Source: Humibacillus sp. (GTDB lineage Bacteria; Actinomycetota; Actinomycetes; Actinomycetales; Dermatophilaceae). From it: a stretch of 38,862 nucleotides of DNA. Both the position numbers and the translations under genes were made by a program. The notes under the pieces are model-generated. The model saw only the letters and a program-made list of their open reading frames with translations. It searched no databases and was not told where the DNA came from. Of this stretch, positions 1-7,902 are shown one piece after another. The stretch lies in contig JAKDLG010000029.1 of assembly GCA_030452985.1 (NCBI GenBank), positions 1 through 38,862 on the forward strand, given 5' to 3'. Position 1 is the first letter of the stretch; the number at the start of each line of letters is the position of its first letter.

Positions 1-2
1 GC

Positions 3-1187
3 CCTGCGGTACCGCCGCCCCACGGCAAGAACGACGTCTCGAAGACCAAGGGCAAGAAGTTCAGCCCGGAGGGAAAGGACCCCGACGAGACGTCGGGGGG
101 TGAGGGCAACCAGTACACGCGCACCCAGCACGGCACGGCGCAGACGTACGAGAACACGCGCACCGACGACGACGGGCGAGAGCACTACGACCGTTACACG
201 CACGCCGGCGACTACCACAAGCCCCAGCTGGAGCACGAGACCGGCTACACCCGCGAGACCGATCGTGACGTGCACCGTCCGTGGCTGCCGACCGACGACT
301 CCGATGACCCCCGCAGCTTCGCCAACCGGCACGAGGACGCGTCGCGACGCCTGGACCACGGTCTCGAGTCGGTCAACTGGACTCACAAGGACGAGCAGAC
401 CGACAGCAGCTATACGACGCGCTACTACGACTCGAACGGCAACCCGACCGACAAGGACCACGCGGCAAGCTCCACCCTGGGCGGCGCCCTCGGTACCGAG
501 ACGAAGCACCACACCGAGCTCGGCATCAAGGATGGCGCCCTCTACGCCGGAGCGGGGGCCGGCGCCGGGGCCTACCTGCTGAAGGGGAAGGTCGACGGCA
601 ACATCGGCGACCACGGCCGGTACGAGGCGGGTGGCTTCGTGGGCGCCGAGGCGAAGGCGGATGCCGGGGTGAGCCTCGGCAAGGACGGCCTGCAGGCCAA
701 GGCCAACGCCGAGGCCTTCGCCGGGGCGAAAGGCAATGTCGGTGTCTCCTACGACCACGGGCCTCTGGCCGGCCACGCCGACGCGAACGCGATGGCGGGG
801 GCCGAGGCCAAGGCCGACGCCTCGGTCGGGATCGGCAAGGACGGAGTCAAGGCCCACGCCGGCGCCGATGCGTTCGCGGGCGTCAAGGCCGGTGCCGAGC
901 TCGGCGGCAACGTCGCCGGCGTCGGAGGCACGGTGGGGGGCGAGGTGTACGCCGGCATCGGAGCGCACGCGAAGGTCGACGCGAACTTCAGCGCCGAGAG
1001 CGTCAAGGTCAAGGTCGACGTGGGGGCAGCGATCGGCATCGGGGGCGGGGTGAAGCTCAGTGTCGACGTGCAGCCCAAGGAGATGATGAGCGACGTCGGT
1101 CACGGCCTGGGTGACGCGGGCAAGGCGATCGACGGCGGTCTCGAGCACGGCGCCAAATCGATCGGCAAGGTGTTCGGCTGGCACTGA
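3..1187 (+). CDS. Ala/Gly-rich repeat protein, 5'-truncated by window edge
   Basis: The reading frame is open from base 3 to the TGA at 1185-1187, so the true start lies upstream; the internal GTG at 270 need not be the start. The visible 394 residues have two parts. The first, about 170 residues, is highly charged and rich in Tyr, His and Asp (for example YENTRTDDDG). The second is Ala/Gly/Lys-rich, with alternating small and polar residues and two 30-residue repeats containing AKADA and GKDG. It ends in a Gly/His-rich tail (GKVFGWH). There is no transmembrane segment or signal peptide in the visible part. Repetitive Ala/Gly C-termini like this occur in actinobacterial polymorphic-toxin or type VII substrate-like proteins, and the position before a type VII-like ATPase locus fits that. 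This is inference; no catalytic domain is recognisable. The 121-bp gap to the next gene shows no clear terminator. Confidence 0.75.
   Translation, partial: PAVPPPHGKNDVSKTKGKKFSPEGKDPDETSGGEGNQYTRTQHGTAQTYENTRTDDDGREHYDRYTHAGDYHKPQLEHETGYTRETDRDVHRPWLPTDDSDDPRSFANRHEDASRRLDHGLESVNWTHKDEQTDSSYTTRYYDSNGNPTDKDHAASSTLGGALGTETKHHTELGIKDGALYAGAGAGAGAYLLKGKVDGNIGDHGRYEAGGFVGAEAKADAGVSLGKDGLQAKANAEAFAGAKGNVGVSYDHGPLAGHADANAMAGAEAKADASVGIGKDGVKAHAGADAFAGVKAGAELGGNVAGVGGTVGGEVYAGIGAHAKVDANFSAESVKVKVDVGAAIGIGGGVKLSVDVQPKEMMSDVGHGLGDAGKAIDGGLEHGAKSIGKVFGWH
642..887 (+). repeat. Two 90-nt in-frame repeats in the Ala/Gly protein
   Basis: The copies at 642-731 and 798-887 each encode 30 residues of the pattern GAEAKADA-V-GKDG-A-A-AFAG-K. 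They are separated by 66 nt, giving a period of 156 nt. The protein similarity is much clearer than the DNA identity, so this is an old duplication kept at protein level. Confidence 0.7.
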
Positions 1188-1308
1188 CCGCCCTTTCTCG
1201 CGGGCTGTTGCTCTGCCTGCTGCCCGGCTGGCTGCCCTGCCTGCCCCTGCGATGATTGACTGACCGTGCCGTCCCCGACCCTGCGGGAACGACCGAAAGG
1301 ACCGACCG

Positions 1309-1821
1309 ATGAGCACGCTGGCCTACCCGAGCCCTGACTTTCCGGGGCTGCCCTCCGTGGCGCTTGACGTGCCCGATGGCTGGGAGCCTGCGTACGCCCC
1401 TGGAACGACGATGGCGGCTCGCCTGCCGCGGGCCGACGGATTCTCGCCGAACGTCGTCGTCAGCATCGAGCAGTGCGTCGCGAGCCACACCATCGAGCGC
1501 TCGCTGGAGCAGATCGCCGAGATGGCACGGTCTCGGGGCGGTGACGTCTCAGATCCCTTCGCCGCGCAGCTGGGCGACGCCGAGTTCGTCGGGTGCGATG
1601 CGACCTGGCCCGACCCCGACGTCGAGTCGGTGCTGCAGGCCAACCTCTTCCACATCGTGCGCACCGACCGACCGGGCATCGCGGGCTATCTCGTGCAGCT
1701 CACCGGAGCCGTCGCCGGGCCGACGGCCGAGCCCGACTACGAGCTGATCCGAGAGGTGCTCACCACGGTGCGGGTCACCCCGTGGGCTGAGGCCGGTCGA
1801 CCGGGCGGCACCGCCTCATGA
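1309..1821 (+). CDS. Small conserved protein, possibly LpqN-like fold
   Basis: This is a 170-residue protein starting at ATG 1309, with an SD-like GAAAGGA at 1295-1301. No signal peptide, lipobox or transmembrane helix is seen, so it should be cytoplasmic. The N-terminus (YPSPDFPGLPSVALDVPDGW) followed by a PNVVVSIEQC strand and a late VQLTG strand resembles the compact alpha/beta fold of LpqN/LpqT- and DcrB-like proteins, which in mycobacteria are lipoproteins. That assignment is tentative. Its stop overlaps the start of the PP2C gene (ATGA at 1818-1821), so it is translationally coupled to the phospho-signalling block. It may be an accessory of the type VII-like machine, since proteins of this shape are often found near ESX-type loci. 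No catalytic motif is visible. Confidence 0.75.
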   Translation: MSTLAYPSPDFPGLPSVALDVPDGWEPAYAPGTTMAARLPRADGFSPNVVVSIEQCVASHTIERSLEQIAEMARSRGGDVSDPFAAQLGDAEFVGCDATWPDPDVESVLQANLFHIVRTDRPGIAGYLVQLTGAVAGPTAEPDYELIREVLTTVRVTPWAEAGRPGGTAS

Positions 1822-2621
1822 GTGGCACGCCCCCCGCGATTACCGTTGGGCTCGCCTCAGACATCGGTCGGGTGCGCTCCCTGAACGAGGACAGTGCCCT
1901 TGCCGTCGGCTCCATCTACGTCGTGGCCGACGGGATGGGCGGACACGCGGCCGGCGAGGTCGCGAGCAGCATCGCCGTCGAGACCGTGGCGGCCCTCTCC
2001 GAGCGTGACTCGTTACAGGTGCGAGACGTCGTCGACCAGGTCGGCGAGGCCAACCGTCGCATCCTGGCCTCGGCGGCCCGGCATCCCGAGCAGACCGGCA
2101 TGGGCACCACGATCGCCGGGCTGGCCGTCGTCTCCGTCGGGGGCTCTCGGCACTGGGCCGTGTTCAACCTCGGCGACTCGCGCGTCTACCGGCTGCTCGA
2201 CGGGCACCTGTCGCAGGTCACCGTCGACCACTCCGAGGTGTGGGAGCTCGTCGAGCGTGGCCTCATCACGCCCGAGGAGGCAGCCCGGCATCCGGGCCGT
2301 AACGTCGTGACCCGTTCGCTCGGGCGCGACCCGATGGGCACGGTCGACACCTGGGTCTTCCCGCCCTACCCCGGCGAGGTGTTCGTGCTGTGTTCTGACG
2401 GGCTCTCGAACGAGCTCGACCGCGCCGAGATCGAGCAGGTCGTGTGCGAGATCGACGATGCCGCCACCGCCGCCCGCGAGCTCGTTCGCCTGGCCGTCGA
2501 AGCCGGTGGCCGCGACAACGTCACTGCTATCGTCGTGACGTCGCAGGGGCAGGAGCACGACTCCGACGTGGACGAGGACACCACTCCCCGGGAGAACGTG
2601 AGCCTAAGAGCAGGGGAGTGA
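1818..2621 (+). CDS. PP2C-family Ser/Thr protein phosphatase
   Basis: This 267-residue soluble phosphatase is about the usual length for a single-domain bacterial PstP/Stp-type enzyme. The metal-dependent PP2C motifs are in order: SDIGRVRSLNED (residues 14-25), VADGMGGH with metal-binding Asp38-Gly39, a GTT motif, GDSRVYRL, LCSDGLSNEL with Asp194, and GGRDNVTAIVV with Asp233. All expected metal-ligand aspartates are present, so it should be active with Mn2+ or Mg2+. It lacks the C-terminal transmembrane and extracellular part of mycobacterial PstP. It overlaps the upstream gene by 4 bases and lies one base before the FHA protein. The nearby membrane kinase is the obvious counterpart: the phosphatase would remove phosphates from FHA ligands or from the kinase activation loop. 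Confidence 0.95.
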   Translation: MSGTPPAITVGLASDIGRVRSLNEDSALAVGSIYVVADGMGGHAAGEVASSIAVETVAALSERDSLQVRDVVDQVGEANRRILASAARHPEQTGMGTTIAGLAVVSVGGSRHWAVFNLGDSRVYRLLDGHLSQVTVDHSEVWELVERGLITPEEAARHPGRNVVTRSLGRDPMGTVDTWVFPPYPGEVFVLCSDGLSNELDRAEIEQVVCEIDDAATAARELVRLAVEAGGRDNVTAIVVTSQGQEHDSDVDEDTTPRENVSLRAGE

Positions 2622-2622
2622 C

Positions 2623-5154
2623 GTGGCTGGGCCCTCGGTAGTTGTCGAGCGTGCGCCCGACGGGTGGACCCACATCGGTGGGCCGAGCATGCACCTGCTC
2701 ATCGCCCTCGACGAGGAGGACGACCGCACCCTCGCGGCCAGTGACGCGGCCGACGGCGACGACCTCGACGACGTCATCGAGGTGCTCACGGCCGGTGGCA
2801 TGCGCCAGGCCCGCCACTTCGTCGGCGTGCACTGGAAGCACGAGACCCGTATCGTCGCGTTCGGCCCGGTCGTGGCTGTCGTCACCGGCGCCGACGGCCA
2901 CGAGCGCGAGGTGCGCTCGACCAGCGCCCGGGTCTGGACCGACCTCGAGCTCGACAGCCCCCCCGAGAAGGTGGTCATCCGGGTGCTCGACGAGACCGAG
3001 CTGAAGCAGCCAGGGCCGCCCGAGACCCCTGCCCCCGTAGGCGCCCCTGCATCCGAGACGATTGCCCAGCCGGATGCCGTCGAGCCGGATGCCGTCGAGC
3101 CGGATGCCGTCGAGCCGGATGCCGTTGAGCCGAGTGCCCCGGGGCGCTCAGCCCCTGACGTGGCTGGGGCGCCGGGGGCCGTGTCGACGCCGCCTGCTGG
3201 TGATCCGGAGCTAGGTCGCAGCCAAGGGCAGGCGCAACAGGCAGAGCAGGTGAAGACGCCCTTGTCGGTCGAACCGGCCTCTCCTGCAACTGCACCGACG
3301 ATCCCGACCTTCGGCGCGCAGCGCACCCCTACGGCTGCCGTCGGCCTCGGATCGCTTCCGACCGCCAGCCCCTGGGGGCGGTCATGGGTCAAGCCGGCGA
3401 TGCCGGTCGAACCGACCGGTGAGCCGGAGATGCCAGCAACCCGGGTCGCAGCGCCGCCTCCTGAGCCGACGGCCGATATGACAGCCGAGCCTGCCCCTGC
3501 CCCGCCGTCCGAACCGGCAGCACCGGTCGCAGCGCCACCCCTGGAGTCACCGAGCGACGTGGCAGCATCCGCCGCACCTGCTCGTTCGGCCGAACCGGAC
3601 CACGGATCGGCGGTGGCTCCGTCGCCCGAGCCTCCCTTCGCGGGATCGCCCGATTCGGGCCTGCCCCGGTGGGGCTCACACCGCCCGAACGTGGCGGTGA
3701 GTGCACCAGCAGCCCCTACCACGGCCACCGCTGCACACACGACACCGGCCGACCGGCTCGTGGCCGACGCCCCGGCCGATGTCGAGTCGACCTGGCGCCC
3801 CTCCCCCGACCCGACGCCGGCCTCGACCGAACCGGGTCTGTCGGCCCGGACGCCGGCGTCGAGGCCGGACGTAACGCCCGAGGTGGCTACGGCGCCCGAG
3901 GTGGCTGCCGCGCCCGAGCACAGCGGTCCGCCGAGCTACGACTACCTCTTCGGGCACACCGTGGCCGCAGACGAGCACCGCAAGTTCCTCGCCGATCTCG
4001 AACCGGTCAGCGACGAGGGTTCAGACCGGGCTGGTGATGCAGAGCCGTCGCCGCACGATCCGGCCCTGAGCCATGACCCTCCCGCTGCTCCCGATGGATC
4101 GGGCTTGTCGACCCCTGGCAAACCGGCGCCGACCGCACCGGCGAACCCCGTCCCACCGCTGCCCACGACGACCGGTGGCCTGATCTCCTCGGTGCCGTGG
4201 GCCAGCTCATCGCCGCCCGCTGCTGCGACGTCACCCGAGGCGCCCGAACCGGTCGCGGAGGTCGCCCCCGTGCCGACCTTCGGCGGGCGCCGCACCCCAC
4301 CACCCGCACCGAGCCTGCTCCCGAACAACCCGCCTTCGGCGCCTCCGGTGTCGACGAGCGCTTCGTTCATGGTCTCGGGCCCCCCGCCGGCCGCGACCCC
4401 ATCGCCACCATCACCATCACCATCACCATCACCATCGTCGACAGCGCCGTCGGGGCCAGCATCGACAGCCCCGCCCGAGCCCGAGACCGAGCCGGTGCCC
4501 ATGCCTGCGTCGGCTGCTTCGTCGGCCCCCGGTCGAGGCCAGGCTCCGACCGACGGACGTGACACGCGGGCCGACGACACCGACGAGCCAGTCCCCCACG
4601 CCGACGAAAGCGACGACGGCCTCACCATCGACCGCAGCGCCCTGACCGAGGCGCGCAACGCGGCCCAGCAGTCGGGGGAGTCGGGCCCGACGGTGCTCGC
4701 CGTGCTGTGCTCGGCCGGGCACCCTACGCCACCCCACGGTGAACGCTGTCGGGTGTGTGGCGCCGGCATCCCTGCGCAGGACCCCTTCACCATGCCCCGC
4801 CCGCCGCTCGGGGTGCTGCGACTGTCGACGGGCGACGTCGTGAGCCTCGACCGCAGCGTGCTGCTCGGTCGGGCGCCGAAGCTCGACGCCGGCCTGACCG
4901 GCACCGACCGCCCGCACGTGGTCAAGGTGCCGAGCCCGCAGCGCGACGTGTCGCGCAACCACGTCGAGGTCGTGCTCGAGGGCTGGCACGTGCTGATCCG
5001 CGACCTCGGCACCACGAACGGCACCACAGTGGCCCTGCCGGGCGACCAACCGGTGCGATTGCGCGCGAACGACCAGCAGGTTCTCGAGCCAGGGTCGCTC
5101 GTGTCGATGGCCGATGAGATTACGTTCACGTTCGAGGCGGGGGAGAAGGTGTGA
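2623..5154 (+). CDS. Large proline-rich FHA-domain protein with Cys/His cluster
   Basis: This 843-residue protein starts at GTG 2623, with an AGGGGAG SD inside the end of the PP2C gene. Residues 1-120 form a folded N-terminal domain that I do not recognise (WTHIGGPSMHLLIALDEEDD). Residues 130-680 are Pro/Ala/Ser/Glu-rich and probably disordered, with tandem PDAVE and PSPS repeats. At 696-712 a CxxxH...CxxC cluster (Cys696, His700, Cys709, Cys712) looks like a small zinc ribbon. The C-terminus (about 735-840) is an FHA domain with GR749-750, SRNH777-780 and NG799-800, all canonical for phosphothreonine binding. The long linker offers many Ser/Thr residues as kinase targets. Its stop overlaps the kinase GTG start (GTGA, 5151-5154). 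By analogy with FHA-kinase pairs it is probably a kinase substrate or scaffold. Confidence 0.9.
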   Translation: MAGPSVVVERAPDGWTHIGGPSMHLLIALDEEDDRTLAASDAADGDDLDDVIEVLTAGGMRQARHFVGVHWKHETRIVAFGPVVAVVTGADGHEREVRSTSARVWTDLELDSPPEKVVIRVLDETELKQPGPPETPAPVGAPASETIAQPDAVEPDAVEPDAVEPDAVEPSAPGRSAPDVAGAPGAVSTPPAGDPELGRSQGQAQQAEQVKTPLSVEPASPATAPTIPTFGAQRTPTAAVGLGSLPTASPWGRSWVKPAMPVEPTGEPEMPATRVAAPPPEPTADMTAEPAPAPPSEPAAPVAAPPLESPSDVAASAAPARSAEPDHGSAVAPSPEPPFAGSPDSGLPRWGSHRPNVAVSAPAAPTTATAAHTTPADRLVADAPADVESTWRPSPDPTPASTEPGLSARTPASRPDVTPEVATAPEVAAAPEHSGPPSYDYLFGHTVAADEHRKFLADLEPVSDEGSDRAGDAEPSPHDPALSHDPPAAPDGSGLSTPGKPAPTAPANPVPPLPTTTGGLISSVPWASSSPPAAATSPEAPEPVAEVAPVPTFGGRRTPPPAPSLLPNNPPSAPPVSTSASFMVSGPPPAATPSPPSPSPSPSPSSTAPSGPASTAPPEPETEPVPMPASAASSAPGRGQAPTDGRDTRADDTDEPVPHADESDDGLTIDRSALTEARNAAQQSGESGPTVLAVLCSAGHPTPPHGERCRVCGAGIPAQDPFTMPRPPLGVLRLSTGDVVSLDRSVLLGRAPKLDAGLTGTDRPHVVKVPSPQRDVSRNHVEVVLEGWHVLIRDLGTTNGTTVALPGDQPVRLRANDQQVLEPGSLVSMADEITFTFEAGEKV
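3071..3130 (+). repeat. 15-nt tandem repeat x4 in the FHA protein
   Basis: Four near-identical copies of CGGATGCCGTCGAGC occur here; the last differs by one base. They encode Pro-Asp-Ala-Val-Glu repeats in the disordered linker. The unit keeps the frame, so copy-number change would only alter linker length. Confidence 0.95.
4407..4436 (+). repeat. 6-nt tandem repeat (CCATCA)n in the FHA protein
   Basis: About five copies of CCATCA encode a Pro-Ser repeat in the linker. The same DNA read in another frame would give a His-rich run, but that frame is not the coding one. Confidence 0.9.
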
Positions 5155-6962
5155 AGAAGGGCGCCCGGCCGAAGATCCCCGGGCTCGTCTTCGTGCAGCC
5201 GCTCGGCTCGGGTGGCTACGCCGACGTGTTCCTCTACGAGCAGCAGAGCCCGCGGATGCCGGTCGCTGTCAAGGTGCTCAAGGGCGACGGTCTCACCGAC
5301 TCGCTGCGCCGGCAGTTCGTCGAGGAGGCCGACACCATGGCCCAGCTCGGCGACCACCCCTACATCGTGCAGGTGTTCCGGTCGGGCACCTCCGACGAGG
5401 GTCGGCCCTACCTCGTCATGAAGTACTACCCGCCGCCCAACCTGGCGATGCGGGCCCGCGCCGAGAGGTTCTCGGTCGAGGAGGTGCTGCGCACCGGCAT
5501 CCAGCTCGCCAGTGCGGTCGAGACCGCGCACCGGGCGAACATCACCCACCGCGACATCAAACCCGCCAACGTGCTCATCAGTGCCTACGGCGCCCCCGGC
5601 CTCACCGACTTCGGTATCGCGGGGCGTGGCGGTCTCGGCGAGAACGCCGAACCCGACACCACCGATGACGTCGGGGTCTCCGTTCCGTGGGCGGCCCCCG
5701 AGGTGCTCTACGGCCAGAGCAACGGAGACGAACGTTCTGACACCTACTCGCTCGCAGCCACGCTGTGGCACCTGCTCGTGGGGAGGTCACCGTTCGAGGT
5801 GCCCGGCGGCGACAACTCGGCCTACGCGCTGATGCCGCGCATTCGTAGCGCGACCCCGCCCGGCACCGGCCGTCAGGACGTGCCGGCCGGGCTGGAGCGG
5901 CTGCTGGCCCACGCGATGGCCAAGAACCCGGCGCACCGCCCGGCGTCCGCCCTCGAGTTCGCGCGCGCCCTGCAGACGGTCGAGGCGAACCAGCGCTTGG
6001 CCCGCACCCCGATCGTCGTGCTCGACGAGCAGGGCCACACCACGCTCGTCAGCCAGACGCAGAACTCCCCCACCGGCCGGGGCGACACCGACGACGACCG
6101 CACCCGCATCAAGGCGCCGCAGACCGTGGTCGCCCAGCCCGGCGCATCGGCCCCGCTCGACGAGACCACCCGACGCCGCATCGAGGAGGCGCCCACCCGG
6201 TACTCGCCGGCGCCGATGCCCGGAAGCAGCAGCTCGGCAGCAGCACCCCCCTCATCGCCCGCCACCACCATGTCGAACGGCGCCACCTCATCGCCCGCCA
6301 CCACCACGTCGAACAAGGCCACCACATCGAACGGCGCGTCACCGTCGTCGGCCCCGGTGCGGCCTGCCGCTCGCACCGAACCGACCACCAGCCAGACCGC
6401 CCGGCTGGCTGCGGAGGCAGAGGGCGAGACGGTGCGCCGCTCGTCTGCCGGTCCCGGTGACGCGTCCGCCGCCGAGCCGGCCGCACCTGTCGCGAGCGCA
6501 CCCGGCGCCACCGGCCTGCTGTCGCGGCCGGGCGTGCTCTGGGGGCTGGTCGCCAGCCTGGTCGTGCTCGTGGCCGTCGTCGTCTTGCTGCTGCTGCGAC
6601 CCGGCGCGCCGGACGACGCGACCACGGCGACCCAGCCGTCGCCGAGCGTCACCCTGCCGCAGCCGGCCGACACTGACGCTGTGCCCGGCGCGGTGTTCGA
6701 CCCACCCGAGCTGCAGGCCGACTCGGTCACCGGCGGGGTGCGGTTCAGCTGGAGCTACCCCGGCCCGTCGAAGAGCGACACCTTCCAGCTCTTCGTCGGC
6801 CCGACGGCATCCGATGCCGGTCAGGCCAAGCCACTCGCGCTCGGGGAGCTGAACCACACCGTCAAGCTCGCGCCCGGTACCCAGCAGTGCGCCCTGGTGA
6901 TCGTCGTGCGCAACGGCGCCCAGTCGCCGCCCTCGAAGGCAGTCTGCGAGCGGGCGCAGTAG
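5151..6962 (+). CDS. Membrane Ser/Thr protein kinase with extracytoplasmic domain
   Basis: This 603-residue PknB-type kinase starts at a GTG overlapping the FHA gene stop. The kinase domain (residues 1-280) has a Gly-rich loop GSGGYAD, VAVKVLK with ATP-binding Lys41, HRDIKPANV with catalytic Asp135, DFG with Asp153, and an AAPE motif, so all catalytic residues are intact. Residues 285-455 form a Thr/Ser/Pro/Ala-rich juxtamembrane linker with a 36-nt direct repeat. A single transmembrane helix spans about 461-482 (LWGLVASLVVLVAVVVLLLL). The roughly 120 outside residues have a pattern like a small beta-sandwich of FnIII type (VRFSWSYPG) and two cysteines near the end that could pair. There are no PASTA repeats, so it is not a PknB cell-wall sensor. 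It probably phosphorylates the neighbouring FHA proteins or the secretion ATPase in response to an extracytoplasmic state. Confidence 0.95.
   Translation: MKKGARPKIPGLVFVQPLGSGGYADVFLYEQQSPRMPVAVKVLKGDGLTDSLRRQFVEEADTMAQLGDHPYIVQVFRSGTSDEGRPYLVMKYYPPPNLAMRARAERFSVEEVLRTGIQLASAVETAHRANITHRDIKPANVLISAYGAPGLTDFGIAGRGGLGENAEPDTTDDVGVSVPWAAPEVLYGQSNGDERSDTYSLAATLWHLLVGRSPFEVPGGDNSAYALMPRIRSATPPGTGRQDVPAGLERLLAHAMAKNPAHRPASALEFARALQTVEANQRLARTPIVVLDEQGHTTLVSQTQNSPTGRGDTDDDRTRIKAPQTVVAQPGASAPLDETTRRRIEEAPTRYSPAPMPGSSSSAAAPPSSPATTMSNGATSSPATTTSNKATTSNGASPSSAPVRPAARTEPTTSQTARLAAEAEGETVRRSSAGPGDASAAEPAAPVASAPGATGLLSRPGVLWGLVASLVVLVAVVVLLLLRPGAPDDATTATQPSPSVTLPQPADTDAVPGAVFDPPELQADSVTGGVRFSWSYPGPSKSDTFQLFVGPTASDAGQAKPLALGELNHTVKLAPGTQQCALVIVVRNGAQSPPSKAVCERAQ
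6252..6313 (+). repeat. Direct repeat, 36-nt period, in the kinase linker
   Basis: Two 26-nt copies at 6252-6277 and 6288-6313 differ at one base and lie in frame. They encode SSPATT(M/T)SN segments of the juxtamembrane linker, giving repeated Thr/Ser clusters that could be autophosphorylated. Confidence 0.85.
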
Positions 6963-7137
6963 CGCCGCTCCCCGAAGCCGGCGGAAAACCACGGTAGAGA
7001 AGCAACCGAAATAGGGATAAGCGCGTCATACGCCCGGCTGCGGCGCTATGGTGCGCAATCGGTGGCCCATGTCTGGGCCTACGTCTGGGCTGATGTCCGG
7101 CGAGCGAAGTCATGTCGACAGGTGAGGGGACCTGATC

Positions 7138-7902
7138 GTGATTCACAGCAAGGTGACCGTCGAGTTCTGCGGCGAACAGTACGCTGTGTCGCCCGACGAG
7201 GGCCTCACCATCGGCCGCTCGGGCGACATCGAGGTCGACGACAACCCTTACCTGCACCGCACCTTTCTCGTCGTGTCGTTCGAGCACGGCTTCTGGTGGC
7301 TCAGCAACACCGGTTCGACCCTCACCGCGACCGTCGCCGACGAGCAGGGACTCTTCCAGGCGTGGCTGAACCCCGGCGCGCGCATCCCGCTCGCCATGCG
7401 CAAGCTCATCGTCTGGTTCACGGCCGGCCCAACCACCTACGACTTCGAGATCCACGTGGCCAGCCCGGCGTTCCAGTCCGTCGGGGCTGATGGCACCGAT
7501 GGCACCGATGACGCTACGGGTGCCGGGGCTGATGACGAGGTCGGCGCGGCCACCGTCGGGCGCGTCTCGCTCACCCCCGACCAGAAGCTGCTGGTCATCG
7601 CCTTGTGCGAGCCGTTCCTGCGCCGACGCGAGGCCGGAACGAGTCAGATACCCTCGTCGGCCGCGGCGGCCAAGAGGCTCGATTGGACCTTGACGCGGTT
7701 CAACCGCAAACTGGACAACGTTTGTCAGAAGCTCGCAGATGCCGGAACCCGTGGTCTGCACGGTGGAGTGGGGAAGCTGGCGACGAACCGCAAGGCCAGG
7801 CTGGTCGAGCACGCGCTCTCGACGAAACTCGTCACGGAGGACGACCTGGCGCTGATCGACGAGGTTCCGGTGGCCACCGGAACCGAACAGGGGAATGCAT
7901 GA
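7138..7902 (+). CDS. FHA-like domain protein with helical, probably winged-helix C-terminus
   Basis: This 254-residue soluble protein starts at GTG 7138 after GAGGGGAC (7124-7131). Residues 1-115 resemble an FHA beta-sandwich: a GLTIGRSGDIEVDD strand pair keeps the GR motif, but the usual SxxH is replaced by LHRTF and the NG turn reads SNTGS. Phosphothreonine binding is therefore doubtful. An Asp/Gly/Ala linker (about 120-140) leads to a helical C-terminal half (LTPDQKLLVIALCEPFLRRR, then DWTLTRFNRKLDNVCQKL) that looks like a winged-helix module. The 175-bp gap upstream is the largest inside this locus and may hold an internal promoter (a TATGGT hexamer sits at 7047-7052, without a good -35). 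It also has three short GTCTGGGC-like direct repeats at about 7069-7102. The 3' end overlaps the Ig-like protein gene by ATGA. It may be a signal receiver or an adaptor. Confidence 0.85.
   Translation: MIHSKVTVEFCGEQYAVSPDEGLTIGRSGDIEVDDNPYLHRTFLVVSFEHGFWWLSNTGSTLTATVADEQGLFQAWLNPGARIPLAMRKLIVWFTAGPTTYDFEIHVASPAFQSVGADGTDGTDDATGAGADDEVGAATVGRVSLTPDQKLLVIALCEPFLRRREAGTSQIPSSAAAAKRLDWTLTRFNRKLDNVCQKLADAGTRGLHGGVGKLATNRKARLVEHALSTKLVTEDDLALIDEVPVATGTEQGNA

Noticed and set aside
4407-4436. His-rich run readable in a neighbouring frame
   Set aside because: The coding frame reads Pro-Ser repeats. The His frame is not part of a supported gene.
2604-5771. Long minus-strand frames opposite the FHA protein
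   Set aside because: They are Ser/Gly/Arg-rich shadows of the proline-rich linker; no domain motifs or start signals.
6963-6983. Weak hairpin just after the kinase gene
   Set aside because: Only about five base pairs (CGCCG/CGGCG) with an 11-base loop; too weak to call a terminator.
7605-7898. Upstream extension of the giant Ig/FnIII protein frame
   Set aside because: The frame is open, but that part overlaps the FHA-like gene and has no domain. ATG 7899 gives an ATGA overlap and places the hydrophobic anchor near the N-terminus.
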